Source: Pseudevernia furfuracea (lineage: Eukaryota > Ascomycota > Lecanoromycetes > Lecanorales > Parmeliaceae). From it: a stretch of DNA of 64,000 nt. The notes beneath the pieces were generated by a model. It did not search any database, was not told the origin of the DNA, and saw only the letters and a program-made list of their open reading frames with translations. The stretch spans positions 372,001 through 436,000 of the forward strand of contig JAIUPT010000041.1 in the NCBI GenBank assembly GCA_022315425.1. The letters run 5' to 3'. Position 1 is the first letter of the stretch. Every line of letters begins with the position of its first letter. Below, in pieces: positions 34,495 to 45,599 of the stretch. Position numbers and translations under genes: made by a program.

Positions 34495-37400
34495 TAACGA
34501 CGAAGTGTGTCTAGTGAATACTCTCAACGATTCATTGACACGTCGTTTATTTCGAACAGTGACTACACTATTCTCACAGGACAAGAAATGCGTTTTTAAG
34601 GACACTCTGGTCGACAGCGACTGCACGGGGGTCAACATCGTTCTTAATGAGTCTCGCGTGACCCAAGCATACAAAGAATTGAAACTCGAAGTAGTCTCAC
34701 TGTCTGTACTCAAGTTATTGCGAGGCTATGATGAAAAACTGTTCAAAAGATCTATTACACACTATCTCCTTTCTAAACTAAACGTCAATGATCATAGAGA
34801 AGAAACATGTCTCATGTTGATCGCTCTCATACAATACGACTTGATATTAAGTAAATCATGAATAAACAAGCATAAAGTCTTGTTGAATATGTTAAAGAAC
34901 AAGATTCTATTCGTGCTCGATCGTTGCGAGCACGATGAAAATCAAACGTCATTATCGAAGGATTTGTCTTTCTTGTCTACATCAAGTTCATCAAGTTCAT
35001 TAATATCTCCCTCAGCTACTCTCAAGCGATCTTCGACTCCTACGTACGAAGACGAGAGCTACGAGATCGTCTTCGAGTCATTATTCTTCTCTAAGCAGTC
35101 TTTTAAATCACGAAGAACTTCTAGTTCAAGAGTCGCAAAGAAACAACGAATCTCGTTATTAGATACACTAAATATCGTAGAAATAGAAGTATCTGCGTTT
35201 CATATGCTGACAAGTAATAAGACAAACAAGTTGTTTAACATAACATCAAGCGAGATTCATAACTCTATATCGTCATCGTTCGTTCGAAACTCGCGAATAT
35301 CAGTCAATGAATCGTGCTCATGTTATTCGAAACTCAAATACAAGAAATGCTGTGAATTATACACGACTATTCGAGTCAATAACACGAAGAAATTAATCCT
35401 CGAGAACGTCAAGAAGAAGTTGTCGAAGAAATATCATAACTTCTTAAACGTATTCGATAGATCTAAGATAGACGAATTATCTTCTCATCGAGAATGTGAT
35501 CACAAATTGAAATTTATAGACGAGGCTGATAAGACAAAACTTTCTCGCAGTCGCATCTATCTCATTTCGAATTCAAAGTTGAAATAGATTAAGAAGTATT
35601 TGAACGAGCATTTGAAGAAAGACTTCATAGTCCTCAGTCAAGCATTATTCGCCTCCTCTATACTATTCGCTAAGAAGTCAAATGATGATCTGCGATTTTG
35701 TGTCGACTACAGAAGACTCAATCAAATAACAAAGCGGAATCGCTATCTCATTTCCCTGATAGACGAAGTTCTCGTTAGAATCCAGAGTTGTAAGTACATG
35801 ACACGCCTCGATATCATAGTCGCATTTAACAAACTTCGAATGCACTCTAACAGCGAAGATTTTACTACGTTTATCACGTCTCTTGATGCTTATAAGTATC
35901 GAATATTATCATTCGAACTAATTAATGAGCCCGCCAATTATCAGCAGTACATGAATGATATTCTTTTCAACTATCTGAATGACTTCTATTAGACATATCT
36001 AAACGATATTCTTATTTACAGCAAGATCAAGAAGGAACACGTCAAATATATTCGACTTATTCTTCAGAGACTACGAGAGGCCGATCTGTAGATGAATATT
36101 CTCAAGTGCGAATTTCACGTTCAAGAAATCAAATTCTTAGGGCTTCTCATATCTATCGAAGGCCTACGAATGAACTCGAGTAAGGTTGATGTAGTGATCG
36201 ACTGACGTATATCGATCAACCTCAAGGAAACTCAGTTCTTCGTTGGCTTTTGCAATTTTTATAGACGGTTTATTAAAGACTTCTCGAAAATTGTTAAATC
36301 ACTCGTCCGTCTTACACGCAAAGACGTCATTTTTGAGTGATCTACTGCATGTTAACAAGCATTCAATCAACTCAAAATAATAGTCACCCAGGTCTCAGCC
36401 TTACGTCATTTTGACAGATTCAAAGAGATCATACTCGAGATCGACTCTTTCGATTACGTCAACGATGAGATTCTTTTTCAATATGACGACGAAGAAGTCT
36501 TACACCCGATTGCTTTTTATAACAAGAATCTCACATCGACGAAATACAACTATTAAATCTACGACAAGAAGTTGCTGATCATTATTCGTTGTCTCGAGCA
36601 CTGACGACCCGAATTGAAATGCACGAACGTTCCAGTCAAGATCTTCACTGATCATAAGAATCTAATGTACTTCGTCGAAGAAAGAGACCTTAGCCGTCGA
36701 CAGGTTCGTTATTTGAATATGCTTTTCGAATACAATATGAAAATAGTCTACAGATCTGGTTCACAAAATGTTAAGACAGACGCTCTTATTAGAATGACTA
36801 AATCAAAATCTAGCAGTTTCAACGACGAAAGGATTAGATAATAATATCAAATCATTTTAACTTCAGATCGCTTGAAACTCGATGACACGAAATACGCTAT
36901 TAATGCAATTGACGATCTCATTTATTATAGAGTGATTATCGTCAATAAGAATAACGAGAAGTGCTCTGAAATTCGTGACGCGATTATCGAAGATAAGAAG
37001 AAACTAAATAACATCACCCTCGTCAAATGCTCGATGAACGACGACATACTATATCACAAGAACAGACTATGAGTCCCTCAGCAAATGTACACTAACCTCA
37101 TTATCGAGATTCATGATCAACTCGCTTACGATCACTCAGAGATTAATCGAACGTATAAGTTGCTTCGTCGTGAATACTACTAACGAGATATGAAGAACAC
37201 GATGATCACTTATATTCGTAACTACTACAAATGTCAGAGATTCAAGACGTCTAGAGACCGCGAACACGATCTAATTCAGCCTCTCTCAATTTCACAGAAA
37301 CGTTGATAGAACATATTTATGAATTTTATCGTCGACCTGTCACAATCGAAAGAATATAACGTCATTTTTGTAGTAGTGAATCGGCTGACCAAGAAACGTC

Positions 37401-38395
37401 ACTACATTTTATGCACTGTCACTAACGAAGACATCTCAGTCGAATACACTGCGAAAATGCTCGTCGATCATATCTTTCGACTTCACGGGCTATCGTTATT
37501 AATAGTATCGAATCGAGACTCTTAGTTTATTGTCACTGTGTGAAAGTCTTTCTACACACGTCTCGACATTATAGTAAAACTATTCATCGCATTTTACTCT
37601 CAGATAGACGATCAGACCGAACGCAGCAATCAAGACCTTAAACGTTATCTGCGAACCTATTGCAACTATATGCAAGACGACTGAGCTAAGTGAATATTCA
37701 TGACGAAATTCGCTGACAACGACGAAGTCTCGTCGTTCATCGAAGTCATCTCGTTCTATGTTAATAAAGGATTTTATTCACGTATGAGCTTCAGCAAGGA
37801 CTTTACGACCTACGCTATCACTCGAAAACGTCTAGACGTCGTCAAGGTCGAAGACATTGCTGACAACATACAGAAGGTCTTGAAATATATACGAGACAAT
37901 ATGAACAGAGCTCAGAGAGTCATGATTGCTCAGGTAAATCAGCATAGACTGAACGTCAAATTTAAGAAAGAGGATTTGATCTTTCTTAATAACAAAAACA
38001 TTATCAGCATCCGATCTTTCAAGAAACTTGATAACAAGAAATATGATTCATTTAAGATCAAGACCTTGATAGGTTCGTCGTATAGACTGAAACTATTCAA
38101 AATTATACGAATATATGACGTTTTCAGTCTCAAATTGTTGAGTCTAGTCGTCACAGACCTCTTATCGAGTCAGAAGAATTCTTTCTCGGAGTTAATAATA
38201 ATTGACGACTTGAAAGAATGAGTAGTAGACGACATCCTCGCTTTCAAAAAGTCTTAGAGTCGACTCAAATATCAAGTCAATTGAGAAGACTTTGACAAAG
38301 ACCTCATCTGATATGACGTCGACAGAGGCGAGTTCGATAACGTCAAGGACGTCGTCGAAGAATTTTATAAGAAATACTCTAAGGCCCTTCGCTAG
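34463..38395 (+). pseudogene. Element C pol with C-terminal chromodomain
   Basis: All pol domains lie in one frame, -1 to gag, with many RIP stops. Protease: LVDSDCTGVN at about 34,608, where the active-site Gly of DSG reads Asp. RT: FDRSKIDELSSHRECDHKLKF, LRFCVDYRRLNQITKRNRY, YLNDILIYS at 35,997 (the first catalytic Asp of YLDD reads Asn). RNase H: FTDHKNLMYF near 36,646. Integrase: YYKCQ-type knuckle region near 37,225, then MNFIVDLSQSKEYNVIFVVV (37,319). Chromodomain: about 38,219-38,395, KYQVN-stop-EDFDKDLI-stop-YDVD, with the aromatic-cage Trp codons as TGA. A chromodomain would steer integration to methylated-histone heterochromatin, consistent with the nest. Confidence 0.88.
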
Positions 38396-39011
38396 ACGAT
38401 TCAACGTCTATAAATACTGCAATACTCAGTCTCAGATCTGCGTTCACCTCTCAGAACCCTTTCGCTCACTACTCGACTAGGCGTCTGTCCCGCAGGTCCC
38501 TCTGGTTTCATAACCCTACTCAGTACTTGCTGAATTCTATTACATCTTCAGCAATGACTCTGAGACATCGAATTAGATCAATTCTACTGCAATAGAAGGC
38601 AAATGTTGCGTCGACACTGAGAAAGCAACGACGTAACGTCTTTAACGCGCGGCTAACGATTCGAGTCGTCTAACGAATCAATAATAGACCTTTATTTAGC
38701 GATTTTCTTCTCCGACCGCAAATCAACTTTCTTGTAGACCATCTACATCAAAAATCATTAATTGTCATCATTTCTTCAACTCTTCACCAATGAAGATCAT
38801 TTCAGCACCCCTGCGATCGCATAACGTCATGCTAGCGACATAACATCGTCAAGACGTCATCGAAGCAACTGAGTGTTAGCTTCACAGCAGAAAAGAATAG
38901 CGTCAGCCCTCAGCACCATGTTTTCTACTTTTTATCTTTCTTGCACTTGTATGCATAGCGAACGACTCTAGTACAGCCATGAGAACATGTCTTTTCGAAG
39001 GGGGGGGGTAG

Positions 39012-39217
39012 TGTTACGAGCGTACCTCGCATCCCTTGATAATATCTGTCTATGTTAGCATTTCTTTGTTGACACACTATCCCTTTTAGACTTAGCGTGC
39101 CTTGATAGGTTCACTCAGTCATACATATATGATCTTTTCTCCCAGTACATAGTTGTTTTATATCTAGTTATCTTATTCAATATATCTACATAACTTGACT
39201 CTGTACTAGTTCTAATA
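39012..39217 (+). repeat. LTR-II, 3' LTR of element C
   Basis: 206 bp, preceded by a run of G then TAGTG. Differences from the 5' LTR are transitions, in both directions of the pair. Confidence 0.93.
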
Positions 39218-39438
39218 CTAATGAGAAGTTCTAAATTAAAGTGACATAGAAGAAACGCTTTTATAAAGACTTCGCGAAGTCGTCGAAATGACTTTTTCGT
39301 CTCAATAGATTAGTCAAATAATTTTATCTTTATTTTCTTGATACTTCTCTTTAACAAGTTTATAAGCAATTTAATAATTTAAGAATAATAATAAATGAAT
39401 TTTTAATAGAAATTTATAAAGTTTAAAAAGATCTATAT

Positions 39439-39640
39439 TGTCAGGACCAGTACAGAGTCAAGTCATGTAGGTGTATAGAATAAGACAACTAGATACAGGA
39501 CAACTATGTACTGGGAGGGAGGCCATATATGTATGGCGGAGTGAACCTGCCAAGACACGCTAAGCCTAAAAGGGAAGTGTCAAAGGAAGGCTGTGTCAAA
39601 GGGATGCAGGGACGCCGGGATGCGGGGTACGCTCGTAACA
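39439..39640 (-). repeat. LTR-II (202-bp subtype), 3' LTR of element G
   Basis: From TGTCAGGACCAGTACAGAG to GCTCGTAACA on the plus strand. Same sequence as 40,819-41,020. Confidence 0.95.
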
Positions 39641-40544
39641 CTACCCCCCCCCTCCGAAAAGACATGTCCTCATGGCTGTAGTCGCTCGCTCATAGTCGCT
39701 CGCTATGTATGTGAAAGAAAGAACAAAGTAGAATCGAAAAAATCCATCGCATGCAGATATGTTTTTCACCTCAACTCCTGCTGGCAGCCTGTCCTGGGAG
39801 TACCATTGTAGATTTGCCCTGTGCCTCCCAAGCTCTTGCCATCAAATATCCACCTCCTATTCATTTCCTGACCATAGCCTCTTGCCATTCGACGCCCGTC
39901 GCTGTGTTGTCCTAGTGCTATCCATTGCATCCATCCGCTTCGTAAGCCTACCGCTTCGACTGCCGGTGTCTCACCAATACTAAGTTCTTGACACCCGTCC
40001 TAAGACCGATAGCGAGTACTCCGCTGCCAATGACCTGTCTGACATAGAGCTCCCGTAACTCAAGCGCCTGATTCGTAAAATTTGTGTTGTAATTCGCCAT
40101 GTCGTGAAAATGATAGAAAGGGGAAAGAAAGAATCGAATGTGTTGTGCCATTGTAGCAGGCTCACTTGCCGACCGTTTTCTTTGTTTTCACTTGATTTCT
40201 TTGCTTGCCCGTTTGACACCCCGCAAAGAATGTGAGTGCTCTGAAGAATGTTGTTTGCGGTGGTGTGTTAAGAAATTCAGGTGTGAAGCCCTGGCGGGGT
40301 TAGAATGCGGCTTCTTTTTCGTGTTATGTGGCCGACATGCTCAATGAAGAGGTCGTCCGTTTGCTGTTTTCGGTGTTTCGGGTCTGATCCCGTTGCCTTG
40401 TAGCAGGCTCGCTGTGGGGAGGTGTGTGTTTTGACGATTTCTTTCTGATTCGCTAAGTCGTACGAATGGTCCAGTAACTTCTTTATCCTTGCTCACTGTA
40501 CACAAGGCGGTTCCGCTGTCTGAATAGCTCTTTGGTCCCCCTTG

Positions 40545-40742
40545 CCGTCTGGTGGCCAGACCCAGAGGTGTCTATCTCAATGGTCGATATTGATCTCAAC
40601 CCGAAGGTGTCTTGATCTCACTTAGTCTCTTGATACTCAGTCCTCTGCCCGTATGGTGGGTAGACCCAGGGATACGATATCTCAATGGTCGATATTGGCC
40701 TCAACCGGTGAAGGTGTCTTGGTCTCACTTAGTCTCTTGATA
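40545..40742. repeat. Imperfect tandem duplication inside element G
   Basis: Two copies of about 100 bp (40,545-40,648 and 40,649-40,742). Shared stretches are atctcaatggtcgatattg and ctcacttagtctcttgata. It lies in what would be the RNA leader. Confidence 0.8.
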
Positions 40743-40806
40743 AAGCTCCTGCCAGCATACTTATTTGAATTCGCTTGCTGTCAAAAAAACGAATGGAGTG
40801 AGGGTG

Positions 40807-40874
40807 ATCTAGTTGTAGTGTCAGGACCAGTACAGAGTCAAGTCATGTAGGTGTATAGAATAAGACAACTAGAT
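40807..40874 (-). promoter_or_regulatory. Self-primer pair of element G
   Basis: Minus-strand LTR contains ATCTAGTTGT (40,874-40,865). ACAACTAGAT (40,816-40,807) lies 2 nt past the LTR and is its exact 10-nt reverse complement. Confidence 0.75.
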
Positions 40875-41020
40875 ACAGGACAACTATGTACTGGGAGGGA
40901 GGCCATATATGTATGGCGGAGTGAACCTGCCAAGACACGCTAAGCCTAAAAGGGAAGTGTCAAAGGAAGGCTGTGTCAAAGGGATGCAGGGACGCCGGGA
41001 TGCGGGGTACGCTCGTAACA
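40819..41020 (-). repeat. LTR-II (202-bp subtype), 5' LTR of element G
   Basis: Pair of the LTR at 39,439. A TATA-like catatatatgg lies about 38 bp upstream of the proposed RNA start. Confidence 0.95.
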
Positions 41021-41099
41021 TATATCTTATAAAAGAACTTAGATCTCGATTACTTCTGAATTGCTTTTACTCTACGTTTGTTCATTGCGATATTATTAA

Positions 41100-41820
41100 T
41101 AAATATTACGAAGTCTAAAAATTCGACTTCTATGATAAAGAACTCATATTTCTTTAAACTTACGTATAGACTTAAACGTCTTGATCTCTTAAGCACTTGC
41201 TTGACATAATTTAAATGTTCTTCTTACGAACTCGAATAAATCAAAATGTCGTTAAGATAAACAACATAAAAATTGTTAATTAAAATTGTTAACGACTTAT
41301 TAATATAAGTCTGAAAGGTTATAGAGACGTTGATTAGATCAAATAATATTATTAAGTATTTACAGTGATTATAACGCGTACGAAACGCAGTCTTTCACTT
41401 ATCGTTCTTACGAATTCGAATACGATAATATATATTCTTAAGATTCAATTTTATAAATTTCTTGACTTTATTTAAACGATTTAAAGTCTTATTAATCAAA
41501 GATAAAGAATAACGATTCTTTATTATAACTTTATTTAATTCTCGATAGTCGATATATAGTCGTAAGTCGTTATTCTTTTTTAATACGAAAAGAATAAAGA
41601 ACTCTACTAAGCTCGTTAAATATTAAATTTAGTCTTTCGCTAAGATATCGTCTAGATATATTCTTAATATCGTTAACTCGATATTAAATAGATTATATAA
41701 TAAATCAAATAATGATTTCGTTATAGTCTTAATAACATAATTACGTTCTTCGTGCGACGAAAGTGAATCGACTTCTTCGATTAAAAATACGTCTTCGTAT
41801 TCGCGTAACTTCTTTAACAA
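41100..41820 (-). pseudogene. Element F reverse transcriptase remnant
   Basis: Minus-strand reading begins LREYEDVFLIEEVDSLSSHEE and later ILRIYLDDILAKD, the typical segment before Ty3/gypsy RT. At about 41,260 the catalytic block reads VVYLNDILIYS. The frame is broken by RIP stops. Unlike the C/E family in sequence, so a separate gypsy lineage. Confidence 0.8.
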
Positions 41821-42479
41821 TTTTAAAATAATATCTATAATTTACGATTATAATATATTCGCTTAAGCTTCGTCGATATAATAATTTCTTATTAACGTAT
41901 CAAAAATATTTATAATTATTAAAGTATACACTAACTTTTCTTTCTTTAATACGTTAATAAAATCTTAAAATTAAAGTATTTTATACGTATACGTATCGAT
42001 ATCAAAGCGTTAGATTCTCTTAATAATATTAATTACAATATCTTCGTCTATTAATATTAATAGTCTTAATATAAAGAATAAATTATCTTCTTTTATAATA
42101 ATATAAAAGATATACGAATATCGCTTTATATAACTTTAATTATCTTATAACTTATAATATATAAGATAAACGATATAATAAAAGATCGTATTGTTATTTA
42201 TTTATTTGATACTTGATAAAGATACTTTAATTTATTTAAGATTATATTCGAGAGCAAAGAGTTAATTAATTATATTAACTTCGATCTTATTATCAAATTG
42301 TGTTAAAATCGATATTAGAGTTACTTCTTAATCTTCTACAATTACTTTCTTTAAGAAAATCATATTAAATATTAAAATAACTTCTTATTTTGTTCTCGTC
42401 GTTAAGAAATCTTCGATGAGAGTCTTTCTTTTCTTAACGAAGATAACTCGATAATATAAGTATTAATATTTTTAACGTT

Positions 42480-43500
42480 ATCGATAGATATACGATTAAC
42501 GTCGTCTGTCTTGAATTATCGATATTCGTTTATATAATATCTCTTTTTATAATAGTTATAATATTCGATTATCTTTAGATGCTTCTTATCTTTTAACGTT
42601 TTATTTCGAAATTTATTTTCGTTTAAGCGACGCGAGATATTCGTTTTTTTATTCTTACGAGATTACGTCGCTCGTTCGTTATTATTAAATTTTTATTTTC
42701 TTTATTTCTTCTTTAATTCGTATTTGAATCGATATTATTTATATCTCGTTTATTATATAAAGAGCGTGCGTTAATTCTCTTATTCGTATTCTTTAAACGA
42801 ATAGTCTAAGCGATAAGATCGTCTCACGTTGAGACTATTTATCTCGTGCGAGTAATATCGTCTTAAAGTTTCGAAAGAAGTCTCGTTATTAACGTCGTAA
42901 CTCGTTAAGTTTCGTTCGACGATAATAACTGTGTCTTAAGACTAAAAAGATAAATCTCGAATTGAATTATTAATTAAGAGAATCTTTGTCGCGTATTCGT
43001 ATAAATTATATTTATCTTTAATTATCGATTAATTAAATTCTATATTTTATTAAGCAAAAAAGAAACGAAGTAATTTTAATTTTTTATCTTAATCGAATTC
43101 TTTTCTCGTTCGTTATATTACTATTTCTTAAGATCTCTCGCTAGATATTATACGTATCAAACAATTTTGTCGTAATCGTTTAAGAAATACGCTAAGACAT
43201 TTATAAATATAACTTCGACGTCTCGTATTTAGTCACGATGCTCTTATCTCGATTTATCGTAATAATCGTTAAAATTCTTTGATTTAACACTTCGTCGTTT
43301 TATTATATATATTAATTTAATATCTAAATAACGTTTTAACTCTACTCAAGTATTAAAAGAGTCACGACGAATATTTAACGTATTTAATTCGATATCGTCT
43401 TAATTTCGTTTATCTGACGATTCTTCTCTTTAAAGAATATTAATCTCTTTATTAATATTATTTAATTATCGTCTTTTTAATAACTAATCTCGACGTTAAG
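42480..43500 (-). pseudogene. Element F gag remnant with destroyed zinc knuckle
   Basis: The minus strand can be read through stops as a gag with VEVIFINVLAYFLNDYDKIV and a knuckle EYYNYYKKRYYINEYR at about 42,523-42,570. All three Cys positions of CX2CX4HX4C are Tyr, and the His is also Tyr. This is the result expected of C-to-T/G-to-A mutation of TGC/TGT and CAC/CAT codons. Confidence 0.6.
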
Positions 43501-43759
43501 TTATCTAAGTTAATCGCTCGTTTAAAATTAAATCGATAATATCTTTTCTCGAAGTAAATATCGACTGTCTTTAATCTTCGAATTTCACGTCAGAGATATA
43601 ATCTAATTCGTTTAGATTCACTATCTATAATTATTCTTTAAATATAATATACGAACTAAATAAATCTGCTTCGTTTTCGATACGTTATAATTATAAGCGA
43701 GTAATTATTATTATATTAAGTTCGAATCGCTATCTCTCGATGAGAAGAAGAATTAAAAT

Positions 43760-44216
43760 TGTTAGACTAACTTATATAATATAAATATATATAAGACAGA
43801 CTAGAGTTATATAGCAATGTGAACTTAGCGAAGATATATATATTATAAGGATCGTACTGTGGTGATAATCGTAGTGTAGTATATAACGAAGATAACAAGC
43901 TAAGGAGCAACTATGAACTGGGAGGAACGCCATATATGTATGGCGGAGTGAATCTATCAAGACACGCTAAGTCTAAAGGAGAAGTGTCAAGGCAGGTGTG
44001 ACAAGGATACGAGGTACGCTCGTAACATATATTGCGTATAGTATATCTAATAGTAAGACTAATTCTTAAGAAAGAAAAATAAGAAACTTTAAAATATAAA
44101 TTTCTTAAGCTTCTCACGTCAAGAATTCGCTTAACATGCGTATATTAAGCGATTCGATTACGCTCGACAATTTTCGAGCTTATATAATAGCTATTCTCTT
44201 AAGCTCGCTGCTAACA
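43760..44216 (-). repeat. 3' LTR of the Ty1/copia element
   Basis: Minus orientation: TGTTAGCAGCGAGCTTAAG to GTTAGTCTAACA. Without the nested solo LTR and its 5-bp duplication it is about 268 bp. It follows the copia RNase H remnant, as a 3' LTR should. Confidence 0.75.
43844..44027 (-). repeat. Solo LTR-I variant inside the copia LTR
   Basis: 184 bp, flanked by TATAT (43,839-43,843 and 44,028-44,032). The empty site is present in the copia LTR copy near 27,630 (gaagatatatatattacgta). Confidence 0.88.
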
Positions 44217-44579
44217 ATAATTAACTGAATTTTATTATTCTCACATAGACAATAATAAGTCTATATCTCTCACAGAGTCTATACTAAACTTCTGCTTTTA
44301 GACGCTCTTCTTAAGATCTAACTAATTTATAAATATATCAAATTTGTTCTTGCTGAGAGTCTTTATAAGCTCGTTAACAGTTATTTCTCTTATAGATATT
44401 TATTCGAATAACACTATCTTAGTTTTTATTTAATCTCGAATAAAATGTTATTATATATCGATATGCTTGATACGTGTATAAAATCTAGAATCTGAGATCA
44501 ATGTTATAATATTCTAATTGTCTATCTTAATCAGAACAGACTTAAATAAAAGTCTTAAATCGATATTCAATTCGCTTAA

Positions 44580-44760
44580 TAAACGAATTAGTCATATTGC
44601 TTTCTTAACTGCTTGCGTTTAAGTTATATATTCGATCTCGTAAGATGACAATATAATAAACTATTAACGTTTCGACGTTTAGTTTATAACTTCTTTATAT
44701 AATAAAATACGTATACTTCGAGAGATTTATAAGTCTTAAAATTCGACGCTTAATTAGTAT
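44580..44760 (-). pseudogene. Ty1/copia RNase H remnant
   Basis: Minus reading VLLYKEVIN-stop-TSKR...FIILSSYEIEYIT-stop-TQAVKKAI matches the copia pattern SWTSKRQ...STTEAEYIALAQATKEAIW. Trp codons are stops. It ends directly at the LTR of element E; the RT that should precede it is missing. Confidence 0.75.
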
Positions 44761-44966
44761 TGTCAGAATTAGTATAGAGTCAAGTCATATAGATGTATAG
44801 AATAAGACAACTAGATACAGAACAACTATATACTGAGAGAGAGAGTTATATATGTATAACTGAGTGAATCTATCAAGGCACGCTAAGTCTAAAAGGGATA
44901 GTGTGTCAACAAAGAAATGCTAACATAGGCAGATGTTATCAAGGGATGCGAGGTACGCTCGTAACA
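44761..44966 (-). repeat. LTR-II, 3' LTR of element E
   Basis: 206 bp, followed inward by actacccctctcttcg, the plus-strand image of the polypurine tract. Confidence 0.9.
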
Positions 44967-45599
44967 CTACCCCTCTCTTCGAAAAAGACATATTCTTATA
45001 ACTATACTAGAGTCGTTCGCTATGTATACAGAAAGAAAGACAGAGAGCAAAAAACATGATGTTGAAGGATCGACGCTAATCTTTTCTATCATGATGCTGA
45101 TCCCCAGTTGCTTCGATAACGTTTTGACGATGTCACGTCGCTAGCATAACGTTATGCGATCGCAGAGATGCTGAAATGACCTTCATTGATGAAGAGTTGA
45201 AGAAATAATAATCATTAATGATTTTTGATGTAGGTGATCTACACGAAAAATGATTTGCGATCGGAGAAGAAAATCGCTGAATGAAGGTCTCTTATTGATC
45301 GATAGACGACTCGAACCGGTAGCCGCGCGCTAAAGACGACATGTCGTTGCTTTCTCAGTTTCGACGTAACGTTTGTCTTCTATTATAGTATTATTGACCT
45401 GATTAGATGTCTCAGAGTCATTGCTGAAGGTGTAATAGGGTTCAGAAAGTACTGAAAAGGGTTATGAGATCAGAGGGATCTGTGGGACGGACGCGTAGTT
45501 GGGTAGTGAGCGGAAGGGTTCTGAGAGTGGAACGCAGGTCTGAGACTGAGTTTTGATAGTATTATTAGACGTCGAATCGTCTAGCGAAGGGCCTTGAGA

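Larger units (their letters stand above)
32143..39217 (+). mobile_element. Element C: full-length chromodomain Ty3/gypsy retrotransposon
   Basis: 7,075 bp, with 206-bp LTRs at 32,143-32,348 and 39,012-39,217 and a perfect 5-bp duplication CTAAT (32,138-32,142 and 39,218-39,222). A G-rich polypurine tract (about 39,000-39,008) precedes the 3' LTR. The primer motif is at 32,351-32,360. Order is gag (coiled coil, capsid-like, zinc knuckle), protease, RT, RNase H, integrase, chromodomain, which places it with the chromoviruses. It is moderately RIP-mutated: tens of stops at Trp/Gln codons, so it is not functional. The long 3' region (38,400-39,000) resembles that of elements A and B. Confidence 0.95.
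39439..41020 (-). mobile_element. Element G: young, short non-autonomous LTR element (TRIM-like)
   Basis: 1,582 bp with two 202-bp LTRs (39,439-39,640 and 40,819-41,020) that read as identical, and a perfect duplication TATAT (39,434-39,438 and 41,021-41,025). Minus orientation: polypurine tract (minus strand GGGGGGGGGTAGTG) at 39,641, primer motif at 40,816-40,807. The 1,178-bp interior shows no gag or pol. It keeps leader stretches related to elements C and E (for example gatttctttctgattcgcta at about 40,437). GC content is normal and RIP damage is absent, unlike everything around it. Inserted into element F. Confidence 0.93.
30370..43759 (-). mobile_element. Element F: old Ty3/gypsy, minus strand, interrupted by C and G
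   Basis: Pieces of one minus-strand element can be followed from right to left: gag with a zinc knuckle (about 43,500-42,480), RT (41,820-41,100), the RT/RNase H junction (39,433-39,223) and RNase H (about 32,075-31,900). Elements G (TSD TATAT) and C (TSD CTAAT) interrupt it and explain the gaps. The part left of 31,880 is too degraded for me to assign. LTRs not identified; the outer limits are approximate. Confidence 0.65.

Noticed and set aside
39593..39811. Open frames starting in the LTRs of element G (also at 40,909-41,118)
   Set aside because: They begin in the LTR and run into unrelated interior or flanking DNA. No family similarity, and the same LTR gives different ends.
39948..40151. 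Minus-strand frame with MANYNTNFTNQALELREL inside element G
   Set aside because: Short, no recognised domain; a gag remnant is possible but not supported.
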